DNA of 8,906 nucleotides from Thermodesulfovibrio sp. (GCA_027016675.1 JALUSH010000199.1:1-8906); one strand, 5' to 3'; positions 1-6,189 are shown, numbered from the stretch's first letter. Program-made: numbers and translations. The notes: generated from the letters alone by a model not told the origin.

Positions 1-229
1 ATGCAAAGGTTGCCACATTTTCCTAAAAAAGGTTGACTTTTTAATACGGAACATGCTGAACCATGTCCTGATATACATCAGGATTGATTCAGCATCTCTT
101 GTCATTTGAGTCAAGCGACATCTCGTCTTTATATCGTGAAAACACTGAATCTGTCAGGCAGGGTTCAGTGAACCAGGCTCTTTACTATTTAGGGATGTGG
201 AGTGAAGGGGGGGCAACAGGGGACGTAAG
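1..229. repeat. Intergenic region rich in small inverted repeats
   Basis: No gene is visible here. A nested hairpin occupies 54-94: outer arms TGCTGAA (54-60) and TTCAGCA (88-94), inner arms TCCTGAT (66-72) and ATCAGGA (77-83) around ATAC. A second lies at 100-120, with arms TGTC/GACA and TTGA/TCAA. A third has CACTGAA (143-149) and TTCAGTG (164-170), and overlaps the near-palindrome GGTTCAGTGAACC (162-174). The TTCAGCATC word at 88-96 recurs in a hairpin at the far right of the window (8641-8649). Such hairpins usually belong to dispersed intergenic repeats of the REP type; that assignment is inference. Confidence 0.55.
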
Positions 230-316
230 TTAGTTGTTCTTTAAAAGGGCTTTTAGAGTTTTCTGTAATTTATCAATATCCTTCACAAACCATGCAACAG
301 AGTCTTCCTTTCCAGT
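230..316 (-). pseudogene. In-frame 3' remainder of the PH/GRAM-like gene
   Basis: Directly after the TAA at 317-319 the same frame encodes 28 more residues, beginning TGKEDSVAWFVKDIDK and ending LKALLKNN, before a TAA at 230-232. The motif SVAWFVKDIDK followed by an amphipathic helix is what is expected at the end of the upstream domain. It therefore looks like genuine coding sequence separated by one nonsense codon, which one base change from GAA, CAA or AAA would explain. The intact protein would be about 162 residues. No start codon or ribosome binding site suggests independent translation. Confidence 0.6.
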
Positions 317-718
317 TTATGTTTGATAATCTATTTTCAAAAGTGGCTTAAAAAAGGTTTTACCAAGGAATCTCGTGGTGGTTTCTATGGATTTAACCTG
401 CCATAGGGGAATGGATATTTCCATTCCCGGAAAAATCCTTCTAAAAATCAACTCATTCCTGCAAAGAATGAGGATTCCGTTTCCTCTGATTTGTCTTTTA
501 TTAAGAGACCTTTTGCCAAAGTAGACTGCAGAACTATCCTGGTAGAGGATCTCTTTGCCATGAAGTCTCCTTTTTATTGTATCCATGGTGTTCTTTTTTG
601 CCATTCTTACAAATATAATCAAGGAAACAAGGCCAGCAATTATACATATTGCTATGATTGTACCTGCGATAAGCATTTGAGAATTGCTTGTCAAGCTTAT
701 ACCTCCAGATGTTCCCAT
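317..718 (-). CDS. Membrane-anchored PH/GRAM-like domain protein, prematurely stopped
   Basis: This 133-residue product has a short polar N-terminus, one hydrophobic segment (about residues 16-38) and a basic stop-transfer stretch (RMAKKN), then a soluble beta-rich domain. That domain reads like a PH/GRAM-like fold: the pattern RGNGILIL, then ELIFRR, IPLWQVKSIE and GKTFFKPLLKI is typical of such small bacterial membrane-linked domains. Function is unknown. I chose the ATG at 718 because GAGGAGG lies four bases upstream; a TTG one codon earlier (721) is too close to it. A consensus promoter lies about 127 bases upstream of the ATG, and the split-Soret gene upstream ends in its own terminator, so this is probably its own transcription unit. 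The TAA at 317-319 cuts the domain before its last strand and helix, and the frame stays open for 28 more codons (see 230-316). The gene is therefore either recently inactivated or affected by a sequence error. Confidence 0.7.
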   Translation of the reverse strand: MGTSGGISLTSNSQMLIAGTIIAICIIAGLVSLIIFVRMAKKNTMDTIKRRLHGKEILYQDSSAVYFGKRSLNKRQIRGNGILILCRNELIFRRIFPGMEISIPLWQVKSIETTTRFLGKTFFKPLLKIDYQT

Positions 719-844
719 CAAACCTCCTCAGCGAAGCCATGAGAAGAATATCAGAGTCGAATTTGACATTGGGGTATTAGTTATGCCTGATAAAGACAAT
801 CTGGTTTGGCTTCCAACTTTAAATATGCTTAATACGATTAAAAA

Positions 845-873
845 AGTATATCAGAATGACCGATGACTGTCAA
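845..873 (-). promoter_or_regulatory. Sigma70-type promoter for the PH/GRAM-like gene
   Basis: On the minus strand a perfect TTGACA (868-873) is followed, after exactly 17 bases, by TATACT (845-850), five of six matches to the -10 consensus, then a T-rich start. The predicted transcript begins near 838, giving an untranslated leader of about 120 bases before the ATG at 718. I see no clear riboswitch or terminator in that leader. Confidence 0.7.
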
Positions 874-934
874 TTATTGAAGTCCAGCCGTATTTTGCCG
901 ATAGAAAAGCTGTAATGAATCTTGGCAGAGTTTA

Positions 935-971
935 AAAAGCAAGACGGGAGATGCCCTCCCGTCTTGCTTTT
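935..971. terminator. Bidirectional intrinsic terminator
   Basis: A perfect 16-bp stem (arms 935-950 and 956-971, core GCAAGACGGGAG) closes a 5-base loop. It has a T-rich tail on the plus strand (into 972-977) and, through the A-run at 934-938, on the minus strand. It sits 11 bases past the cytochrome stop codon and ends that minus-strand transcript; it could also stop plus-strand transcription. Confidence 0.9.
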
Positions 972-981
972 ATTTTAGTTA

Positions 982-1758
982 TTATCTACCTGTTGGTGCA
1001 GAGGGAATGTTGGTGCCATGACATTCTGTACAATTCTGTTGTCCTGTAATTCCAACGCTCTGTGCCGCTGTCCAGACCAGGTCTTCGTCATATTTGCCAT
1101 CCTTCCAGGCATTCATGTCCTCAACAAGCTTGTATGCAACACTTGCTGCTAACCTTGCGCACCTGTCCTTTCTTTCAGGGCTTCCCAGTGGAAATCCTGA
1201 AGCCTTCATCCATTTCCCCACGGAGATATGACAAAGGGGCGAGTTGCTTACGGTCTGAACAATTTTTTCCTTGTTTGCCCGCGGGTTTCTGGGGATATAC
1301 ACAGGAAGGTTTGTGTTAGAATACCAGTTCATTATATTTGAGCCTATTATATGACCATGCTCGCAATCGGGCCCGGCGATTCTGGGGCCTATAATCATGT
1401 TAGTGACAATATTAGCACCTGCAAGAGAACCGCAGATTGTTCCCCAGCCTGCCATACCACCTTCAAGCACTATGAAGGGATCCACGGGAAATGATTTGTA
1501 TGGTTCCCCAATTTTTTCACCAAGTTGTTTGAAAACACTGCTGATCACTGCAGCACCACAGAATACCCTGTACCACTCTTCATAGGCAATCTCAGCAGTC
1601 TTCGCAGGGTCAAGCTTCTCATAAGGCCATGGCCATTTCTTCGGTGCACCTATCTTTGCCTCTACCTTAGAGAAACCACCCAGAGCTGAAAGGAGCATGC
1701 CTGCTCCAAGAAGACCACTACTTTTTATAATCTCTCTCCTTGAAATCCTGGTTGTCAT
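982..1758 (-). CDS. Split-Soret cytochrome c-like protein, Tat-exported
   Basis: A 258-residue periplasmic redox protein. The N-terminus is a Tat signal: SRREIIK (6-12), a hydrophobic stretch (about 14-29), then a likely cleavage near residue 34. The mature part matches the split-Soret cytochrome / C_GCAxxG_C_C-like fold: FCGAAV (Cys67), a glycine-rich GGMAGWGTICGSL block (Cys109), PDCEHGH (Cys132), SPLCH (Cys176-His177), DRCARL (Cys200), and one classical c-heme site CTECH at 243-247. The length is close to that of the Desulfovibrio founding member. That protein carries two hemes per subunit, whereas only one CXXCH is present here; SPLCH has the shape of a heme site lacking its first cysteine. 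A strong AAGGAGG lies seven bases before the ATG, and a terminator follows the stop. The family's physiological role is unsettled, with electron transfer in sulfate or nitrate reducers usually proposed. The family assignment is fairly firm; heme count is inference. Confidence 0.85.
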   Translation of the reverse strand: MTTRISRREIIKSSGLLGAGMLLSALGGFSKVEAKIGAPKKWPWPYEKLDPAKTAEIAYEEWYRVFCGAAVISSVFKQLGEKIGEPYKSFPVDPFIVLEGGMAGWGTICGSLAGANIVTNMIIGPRIAGPDCEHGHIIGSNIMNWYSNTNLPVYIPRNPRANKEKIVQTVSNSPLCHISVGKWMKASGFPLGSPERKDRCARLAASVAYKLVEDMNAWKDGKYDEDLVWTAAQSVGITGQQNCTECHGTNIPSAPTGR

Positions 1759-1862
1759 AATAAACCTCCTTAAAATCAGTTTTTTAAATTTACAATCTGC
1801 CGGGAATATCCGGACTTGAAGAAAACTACTGCGCTTTCGTTGATATTGCGGGGAAGAAAAAA

Positions 1863-2144
1863 TCAGGGCGGATATTCTGATTCAGATGCCAAAGAGGGAA
1901 TGGAAAGAAAAGATTTATCAGGGTGGAGAGGATCAATAAATAGGAGGTACAACACGTTTATTGTAGATTCAATTAAACAGGTCGTATCTGCGTTCAGGTA
2001 GGAGGAATAGGCTGGAGATTCACAGACATTTACAGCAAGATAATATTCATTACCAGATGTCATAGAAGGAACCTGCATGGACAAGAGGTTTATTACTGTA
2101 GTAACAACAATGAATATTGATGTGATTATTAATCTAAGCCACAT
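1863..2144 (-). CDS. Small secreted or membrane-anchored hypothetical protein
   Basis: A 93-residue frame lies upstream of, and in the same direction as, the cytochrome gene, 104 bases away. Residues 1-24 look like a signal peptide or N-terminal anchor (MWLRL, then a hydrophobic run ending near NLLSMQVPSM). The rest is polar with two cysteines (Cys41 and Cys56), a hydrophobic patch around residues 64-70 (VLYLLFI) and a SESEYPP end. I do not recognise a named family, though the layout, a hydrophobic leader and a short cysteine-containing tail ending in PP, looks protein-like. The ribosome binding site is modest (AAGGG four bases before the ATG). A T-run follows the TGA but no convincing hairpin. 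It may be co-transcribed with the cytochrome. The competing plus-strand frame (1816-2001) has poorer composition. Confidence 0.45.
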   Translation of the reverse strand: MWLRLIITSIFIVVTTVINLLSMQVPSMTSGNEYYLAVNVCESPAYSSYLNADTTCLIESTINVLYLLFIDPLHPDKSFLSIPSLASESEYPP

Positions 2145-2490
2145 AATACCCTTAGTTAGTTTTATTAAGGAGTAGCATAAATAAAGCTCACTTCAGAAAG
2201 TTGCCATCCTTACACACGCCCTGAACATCACAACCCATTTCAATTATAGAGAGCATAGCCTGATTCTGGAGTTATCCTCAAATTATAATTAATATAGCAC
2301 CTAATAATTATTAGTATTATAACATAAATAACGTCTTTGTGATTCAGAGAATCTCTATTTCTTATTTAAGTGATAAGAAGTTATAATACATGGTGTGAGC
2401 AGGGATAATATAAAGGATACCTAATTATAAATTTATGTATAATCTCAAAACAGGCCATAATAGGCAATGCAGGACGTGTAAATACAAGGA
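2145..2490. other. AT-rich intergenic region upstream of parS-parAB
   Basis: About 350 bases without a supported gene. From about 2272 to 2445 it is strongly AT-rich. It contains the perfect palindromes AATTATAATT (2281-2290) and CTAATAATTATTAG (2301-2314), a GATTC/GAATC hairpin (2341-2353) overlapping AGAGAATCTCT, and one DnaA-box-like word, TTATCCTCA (2272-2280, one mismatch to TTATCCACA). TATAAT-type -10 words occur at 2382-2387 and 2438-2443. It probably carries the parAB promoter and divergent signals for the minus-strand genes. Origin function would need more DnaA boxes than I see. Confidence 0.5.
2438..2443 (+). promoter_or_regulatory. Possible -10 element for parAB
   Basis: A perfect TATAAT lies about 80 bases before the parA ATG, preceded by TG. 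The hexamer 17 bases upstream (GGATAC) is a poor -35, so this is only a candidate. If it is used, parS lies inside the 5' untranslated region. Confidence 0.3.
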
Positions 2491-2506
2491 TGTTCCACGT
2501 GGAACA
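2491..2506. promoter_or_regulatory. parS: parS centromere site
   Basis: The 16-base sequence TGTTCCACGTGGAACA is a perfect palindrome. It differs from the classical parS TGTTTCACGTGAAACA only by one symmetric pair of substitutions. It lies 14 bases before parA, so ParB would load here, spread as a CTP-dependent clamp and act with ParA in segregating the chromosome. The position also suggests ParB binding could repress parAB; that is inference. Confidence 0.9.
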
Positions 2507-2520
2507 TTTCTACAGAATTA

Positions 2521-3294
2521 ATGGGTAAGATCATCGCCATAGCAAACCAGAAGGGAGGGGTGGGTAAGACCACCACAGCAATAAACCTTTCTGCATCACT
2601 TGCCCTGGGAGGGCGGGAGATACTTGTGGTGGATATAGACCCTCAGGGCAATACAACAAGCGGGCTTGGTATTGACAGGGGTCAGCTTGAATCCAGCATA
2701 TATAATGTGCTGATTGGAGAGGTGGCTGTTGAAGAGGTGATCTGCAAAACTGATATCGATGGCCTCAACGTGGTGCCTTCCACAATAGACCTTCTGGCAG
2801 TTGAGGTTGAGATGGCGCAGATGGAAGGTAGAGAGCGTGTGTTATCCGGTGTGATTGAGCCATTGAGGGGATTGTATGAATACATTATTATAGACTGCCC
2901 TCCCTCGTTGGGACTTCTTACATTGAATGCCCTTGTGGCGGCTGATTCGCTTATTGTACCGGTGCAATGTGAGTACTATGCCCTTGAAGGGCTTGGCATG
3001 CTTATGAGAACGGTGCAGCTTGTTCAGAACTCTCTGAATCCTGGGCTGAGAATACAGGGGATTTTACTTACCATGTTTGACATAAGAACAAGTATTTCAA
3101 GAGAGGTGGCCCGAGAGGTTAGACAACACTTTGGTGAGATTGTTTATAATACAATTATTCCAAGAAATGTAACCCTCAGTGAGGCGCCCAGTTTTGGTAA
3201 GCCCATACTTCTTTATGATGCAAGGTCAAAGGGTGCACAGAGCTATCTGCAGCTTGCAAAGGAGATAATCCATGAAGAAAGCAGCACTGGGTAA
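2521..3294 (+). CDS. parA: Chromosome partition ATPase ParA (Soj)
   Basis: A 257-residue deviant-Walker ATPase that binds DNA as an ATP dimer and is stimulated by ParB-parS to move replicated origins apart. The deviant Walker A KGGVGKTT is at residues 11-18, the A' region VVDIDPQGN at 36-44, and Walker B IIIDCPPS at 122-129. It starts directly with MGKIIAIANQKGG and so lacks the N-terminal helix-turn-helix of plasmid type Ia ParA, as expected for chromosomal Soj. The start is fixed by homology, yet no Shine-Dalgarno sequence is visible between parS and the ATG. The end overlaps parB by 23 bases, so translation is probably coupled. The adjacent parS and parB make the assignment secure. Confidence 0.97.
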   Translation: MGKIIAIANQKGGVGKTTTAINLSASLALGGREILVVDIDPQGNTTSGLGIDRGQLESSIYNVLIGEVAVEEVICKTDIDGLNVVPSTIDLLAVEVEMAQMEGRERVLSGVIEPLRGLYEYIIIDCPPSLGLLTLNALVAADSLIVPVQCEYYALEGLGMLMRTVQLVQNSLNPGLRIQGILLTMFDIRTSISREVAREVRQHFGEIVYNTIIPRNVTLSEAPSFGKPILLYDARSKGAQSYLQLAKEIIHEESSTG

Positions 3295-4099
3295 GGGGTT
3301 AAAGGCATTAATTCCCGATGCTGGCGCTGGCCATCAGGAGATTGATATCGGTCTGATAGAGCCGAACCCCGAGCAGCCACGAAAGGTGTTCAATGAGGAT
3401 GCCCTTGAGGAGCTTGCTGCCTCTATAAGCGAAAAGGGGATTTTGCAACCAGTAATACTCCGAAAGGCAGATGGTGGGAGATATTTTCTTGTTGCTGGCG
3501 AAAGGCGATGGAGGGCGGCAAAGATGGCAGGGCTGAAGAAGATTCCTGCCATTATAAAAGAAACATCTTCTCAGGAGGCCCTGGAGATTGCACTGATTGA
3601 GAATATCCAGCGCGATGATCTGAATCCCATAGAGACTGCCGAGGCATTTAACCGTCTCATTGAAGAATACCAGTACACCCAGGAGGATCTGGCAAAGAGG
3701 GTTGGTAAGGACAGGGCCACGGTTTCCAATTTCTTGAGACTGCTGAAGCTTCCACCGGAGATCAAGGGCTTTGTTTCCCAGGGAAGGCTATCAATGGGAC
3801 ATGCAAAGGCATTGCTTTCCATTCCCACCAGGAGCGGACAGATTGAGGCTGCAAGGGTGGTTATTAAGAAAGGCCTCAGTGTCAGGGAAACAGAGGCTTT
3901 ATGTAAAAGACTTCTTGAGGGTAAGAGGCATCAAAAAACTCAAAAGCAAAAGGACCCCAATATCCAGGCGCTTGAGGATAAACTGAAACAATCCCTGGGG
4001 ACAAAGGTGGAGATAAAGCATAAGGGTAAAAGGGGCAGGATTGAGATAGAGTATTACAGTCTTGATGAACTTGACAGACTGCTGGAGAGGCTGCTGTAG
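3272..4099 (+). CDS. parB: Chromosome partition protein ParB (Spo0J), CTPase clamp
   Basis: A 275-residue protein with the full chromosomal ParB layout. An N-terminal ParA-interacting peptide (ALGKGLKALIP, 5-15) is followed by the CTP-binding ParB/Srx domain (about 23-115), with box I around PNPEQPRKVF, LVAGERRWRAAK at 73-84 holding the GERR arginine motif, and ENIQRDDLNPIE (110-121). Next is the parS-reading helix-turn-helix (TQEDLAKRVGKDRATVSNFLRLL, about 136-158), a charged linker (about 213-230) and a C-terminal dimerisation domain ending LDELDRLLERLL. It starts inside parA behind AAGGAG and is the second gene of the parAB operon. A consensus-type parS lies just upstream of parA. No terminator follows directly, so transcription could run into the leader of the DAHP synthase gene. 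Confidence 0.97.
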   Translation: MKKAALGKGLKALIPDAGAGHQEIDIGLIEPNPEQPRKVFNEDALEELAASISEKGILQPVILRKADGGRYFLVAGERRWRAAKMAGLKKIPAIIKETSSQEALEIALIENIQRDDLNPIETAEAFNRLIEEYQYTQEDLAKRVGKDRATVSNFLRLLKLPPEIKGFVSQGRLSMGHAKALLSIPTRSGQIEAARVVIKKGLSVRETEALCKRLLEGKRHQKTQKQKDPNIQALEDKLKQSLGTKVEIKHKGKRGRIEIEYYSLDELDRLLERLL

Positions 4100-4135
4100 G
4101 TGAAGGTTTCTTTTAAAGACAGCGAAGTGAGCTTG

Positions 4136-4300
4136 ATGCTGATGAGGTGGTGGTATCGGGTTTTCGACTCATTCTCGCTGGTCATCCATGGCCTGCTCCG
4201 AAAATTTAAACCGCTTAAACCCACTACTACCACCTCCTCCTATACAGTTTTGAGTAGTTTTCTGAATCGGGGATCGGGTAAGGGCATTTCTGGATTTTAA
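4136..4300 (+). CDS. Possible leader peptide ORF upstream of DAHP synthase
   Basis: A 54-codon frame starts MLMRWWYRVF and runs to a TAA 15 bases before the DAHP synthase ATG. Consecutive Trp-Trp-Tyr codons (4148-4156) followed by Phe (4163-4165) are striking ahead of the first gene of aromatic amino acid synthesis, and suggest a leader peptide that senses aromatic supply. The ribosome binding site is weak (GAAGTGAG before the ATG at 4136; a second ATG lies at 4142). The frame is longer than usual leader peptides, and the Trp codons fall inside the arm of a large hairpin (4141-4239), so the residues could be a by-product of that palindrome. Translation is unproven. Confidence 0.3.
   Translation: MLMRWWYRVFDSFSLVIHGLLRKFKPLKPTTTTSSYTVLSSFLNRGSGKGISGF
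4141..4239. repeat. Large imperfect hairpin in the parB-aroF intergenic region
   Basis: Three nested stem blocks are visible. The outer arms 4141-4163 and 4217-4239 are 23 bases each, with 20 pairs if one G-U is allowed. The middle arms are TTTTCG (4161-4166) and CGAAAA (4199-4204), sharing three bases with the outer arm. The inner arms are GCTGGTCAT (4177-4185) and ATGGCCTGC (4188-4196) with one mismatch and one wobble. The word TTTAAACCGCTTAAA (4205-4219) recurs in near-identical inverted form in the hairpin at 6211-6302. No T-run follows, so it is not a normal terminator. It may be a dispersed palindromic element or a regulatory leader of aroF. Confidence 0.65.
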
Positions 4301-4315
4301 AAAGAGGAGTCAAAA

Positions 4316-5335
4316 ATGCTGATAGTAATGCATCATAAAGCAACTGATGAGGATATCCAGCGGGTTAAGGATACCATTGAAAGGCTTGGCTACAGGCCTG
4401 TGGTAATTCCAGGGGCTGAGCGTACTGCCATAGGCATAATAGGCAATCAGGGCTGGGTTGATGATACACCCTTTCAGGAACTCCCGGGAATAAGAGAGGT
4501 TATCCATGTTACAAAGCCATACAAGCTTGTTAGCAGGGATTTCCACCCTGAAGACACCATGGTCAGGCTTGCTGATGATATAGAGATAGGCTCGGGCAGG
4601 AGCTTTACCATAATAGCAGGCCCATGTGCAGTGGAGAGCAGGGAGCAGATGTTCAAGGTTGCCAATGCACTTTCAGAGACGGGAATAAGGCTTCTTCGCG
4701 GAGGCGCGTTCAAACCTAGGACATCCCCCCATAGCTTTCAGGGTCTGAGAGAAGAGGGGCTCAGGATACTTGCAGAGGTTAAAGCAGCAACCGGCTTGAA
4801 GGTGGTAACAGAGGTAATGAATCCCGAACATGTTGAAGTTGTGGAAGATGTGGCTGATATACTCCAGATCGGTGCAAGAAACATGCAGAACTATGACCTG
4901 CTGATCGAGGTCGGTAAGGCAAAAAAACCTGTGCTACTTAAAAGAGGTCTTGCTGCTACAGTGGATGAATGGCTCTCATCTGCAGAATATATACTTGTGC
5001 AGGGTAGCGTGGAAGTAATCCTCTGCGAGCGAGGCATAAGGACCTATGAAAGGGCAACCAGGAACACTGCCGATCTGTCCGTTATTCCGCTTATAAAGGA
5101 GGTCTCACACCTGCCTGTGATATTCGATCCAAGCCATGCCACTGGCAAACGATCCCTTGTCCGCCCCATGGCGCTTGCCTCGGTAATGGCAGGGGCAGAC
5201 GGTGTGATGATAGAGGTTCATCCCGAGCCTGACAGGGCACTGTCAGATGCAGGCCAGAGTATTGATCTTCAAAGCTTCAGAGAGATTTATCAGGCCCTTA
5301 ATAAGCTGTGGGAGTTCAAAAGAAACAATCTTTAA
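4316..5335 (+). CDS. aroF: 3-deoxy-7-phosphoheptulonate (DAHP) synthase, type I-beta
   Basis: This 339-residue cytosolic enzyme condenses phosphoenolpyruvate with erythrose 4-phosphate, the committed step of the shikimate pathway. Residues 1-65 form a ferredoxin-like/ACT-type regulatory domain as in Thermotoga maritima, where tyrosine and phenylalanine bind; the rest is the TIM-barrel catalytic domain. Visible motifs are AGPCAVES (101-108), RGGAFKPRTSP (128-138), IFDPSHATGKRS (269-280) and MIEVHPEPDRALSD (298-311). Predicted metal ligands are Cys104, His274, Glu300 and Asp311, each two residues beyond the T. maritima ligands as I recall them. The start is supported by AGAGGAG six bases before the ATG. 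Its upstream leader carries a big hairpin and a Trp-Trp-Tyr reading frame. It may follow parAB by read-through or have its own promoter. It converges with nth, three bases separating the stop codons, and no terminator is visible. Confidence 0.97.
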   Translation: MLIVMHHKATDEDIQRVKDTIERLGYRPVVIPGAERTAIGIIGNQGWVDDTPFQELPGIREVIHVTKPYKLVSRDFHPEDTMVRLADDIEIGSGRSFTIIAGPCAVESREQMFKVANALSETGIRLLRGGAFKPRTSPHSFQGLREEGLRILAEVKAATGLKVVTEVMNPEHVEVVEDVADILQIGARNMQNYDLLIEVGKAKKPVLLKRGLAATVDEWLSSAEYILVQGSVEVILCERGIRTYERATRNTADLSVIPLIKEVSHLPVIFDPSHATGKRSLVRPMALASVMAGADGVMIEVHPEPDRALSDAGQSIDLQSFREIYQALNKLWEFKRNNL

Positions 5336-5338
5336 AGG

Positions 5339-5995
5339 TCATCTCCATCTTTTAACCCCTACCCTTTTACAGTATTTGGATACAGAACATCTTGAACAAA
5401 AGGGGCTCTGGGGGCGGCATATGCCCTGGCCAAAGGCAACAAGAAGGCCGTTTATCTCCTTCCAGTACCTTTTCGGGAGCTTTTCCCTCAGGGCAAACTC
5501 TGTTCCCTCTGGTGTCTTTGTCTTTACATACCCCCAGCGGTTTGTTATTCGATGAACATGGGTGTCCACACATATACCAGGTTTGTTATAACCCCTTGTT
5601 ACCACAAGATTTGCGGTTTTCCGTCCCACGCCTTTGAGCTTTAATAGTTCCTCAATGCTGTCTGGGACCCGTCCCCTGTACTCCTTCATTATCTGGCAGG
5701 CTATATTACGCAATCTTTCCGCTTTAACACGATAGAACCCAACAGGATATATGGCCTCTTCTATCTTTTTAACCGAGAGGCGACAGAGTTTCTCAGGTGT
5801 ATCAGCAATCCTGAAGAGTCGTTCAGAGGCACCTGAGGTAGTGCCATCCTGTGTGCGCAGGCTTAAGATACAGCTAACCAGTACCTGAAAGGGGTCTTTC
5901 TTTAAAGTGGCAACGTAATCTACATATGGGACTTTCAGGGTCTTAACCTGTTTCCTGAGCAGGCTGATAACCTTATGGATATCTTCCTGCCTTAT
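5339..5995 (-). CDS. nth: Endonuclease III (DNA glycosylase/AP lyase), apparent ATA start
   Basis: This base-excision repair enzyme removes oxidised pyrimidines and cuts the abasic site. From the ATA at 5993-5995 the frame gives 218 residues, against 211 in Escherichia coli. The helix-hairpin-helix KLKGVGRKTAN holds catalytic Lys126, VDTHVHR holds catalytic Asp144, and the [4Fe-4S] loop has Cys193, 200, 203 and 209 (C-X6-C-X2-C-X5-C). The 18-residue Lys-Asp spacing and 67-residue Lys-Cys spacing equal those of E. coli Nth, so it is full length. No ATG, GTG or TTG occurs in frame between the upstream TGA (6005-6007) and a TTG at 5711-5713; starting there would delete 94 residues, much of the catalytic domain. 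The ATA sits five bases past GAGGAGG and overlaps the ferredoxin stop as TAATA, the usual TAATG coupling with G changed to A. It is either a real AUA start, a start-codon mutation or a sequence error. Confidence 0.88.
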   Translation of the reverse strand: MRQEDIHKVISLLRKQVKTLKVPYVDYVATLKKDPFQVLVSCILSLRTQDGTTSGASERLFRIADTPEKLCRLSVKKIEEAIYPVGFYRVKAERLRNIACQIMKEYRGRVPDSIEELLKLKGVGRKTANLVVTRGYNKPGICVDTHVHRITNRWGYVKTKTPEGTEFALREKLPKRYWKEINGLLVAFGQGICRPQSPFCSRCSVSKYCKRVGVKRWR

Positions 5996-6189
5996 TAGTC
6001 CTCCTCAATAGTAATGGCCTCCACAGGGCAGTTCTCCTCAGCAGCCTCACAGCATCCCACATAATCACAGGCATCAGGGTCAATCACCCTCGATTTCCCG
6101 ATCTCCTCATCAAGCATGAAAACAGCAGGACAGATCTCTGCACAGTTGCCACAACCTATACATGTGTCCTCATCAACAATAACCTTCAT
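5995..6189 (-). CDS. Small [4Fe-4S] ferredoxin
   Basis: A 64-residue soluble electron carrier. The motif C10-IG-C13-GN-C16-AEI-C20-P and the late C54-P give a single [4Fe-4S] cluster bound by Cys10, 13, 16 and 54. Cys20 and Cys46 or Cys47 are placed for the disulfide that replaces the second cluster in Thermotoga and Desulfovibrio single-cluster ferredoxins. The acidic composition and the VEAITIEED end are typical. A GGGGGA site lies before the ATG. The stop codon overlaps the apparent nth initiation codon by one base, suggesting translational coupling of the two Fe-S proteins. Its redox partner cannot be told from this window; supplying electrons for Nth cluster assembly is only speculation. 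Confidence 0.93.
   Translation of the reverse strand: MKVIVDEDTCIGCGNCAEICPAVFMLDEEIGKSRVIDPDACDYVGCCEAAEENCPVEAITIEED

Noticed and set aside
684..866. 60-codon plus-strand frame
   Set aside because: It overlaps the minus-strand gene start and its promoter leader, has no ribosome binding site and no recognisable motif.
1816..2001. 61-codon plus-strand frame
   Set aside because: Composition is poor and it is antisense to the more protein-like 1863-2144 frame.
2272..2280. oriC call from a DnaA-like box
   Set aside because: Only one imperfect box is present and no dnaA, dnaN, mnmG or rsmG is nearby; kept only as a weak finding.
4236..4265. ACTACT/AGTAGT stem followed by TTTT (4223-4260) as a terminator
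   Set aside because: The stem is only six A/T-containing pairs with a loop of more than 20 bases, too weak for an intrinsic terminator.
5339..5713. nth as a 124-residue protein starting at the TTG at 5713
   Set aside because: It would lack much of the glycosylase domain although the upstream frame encodes that domain intact.
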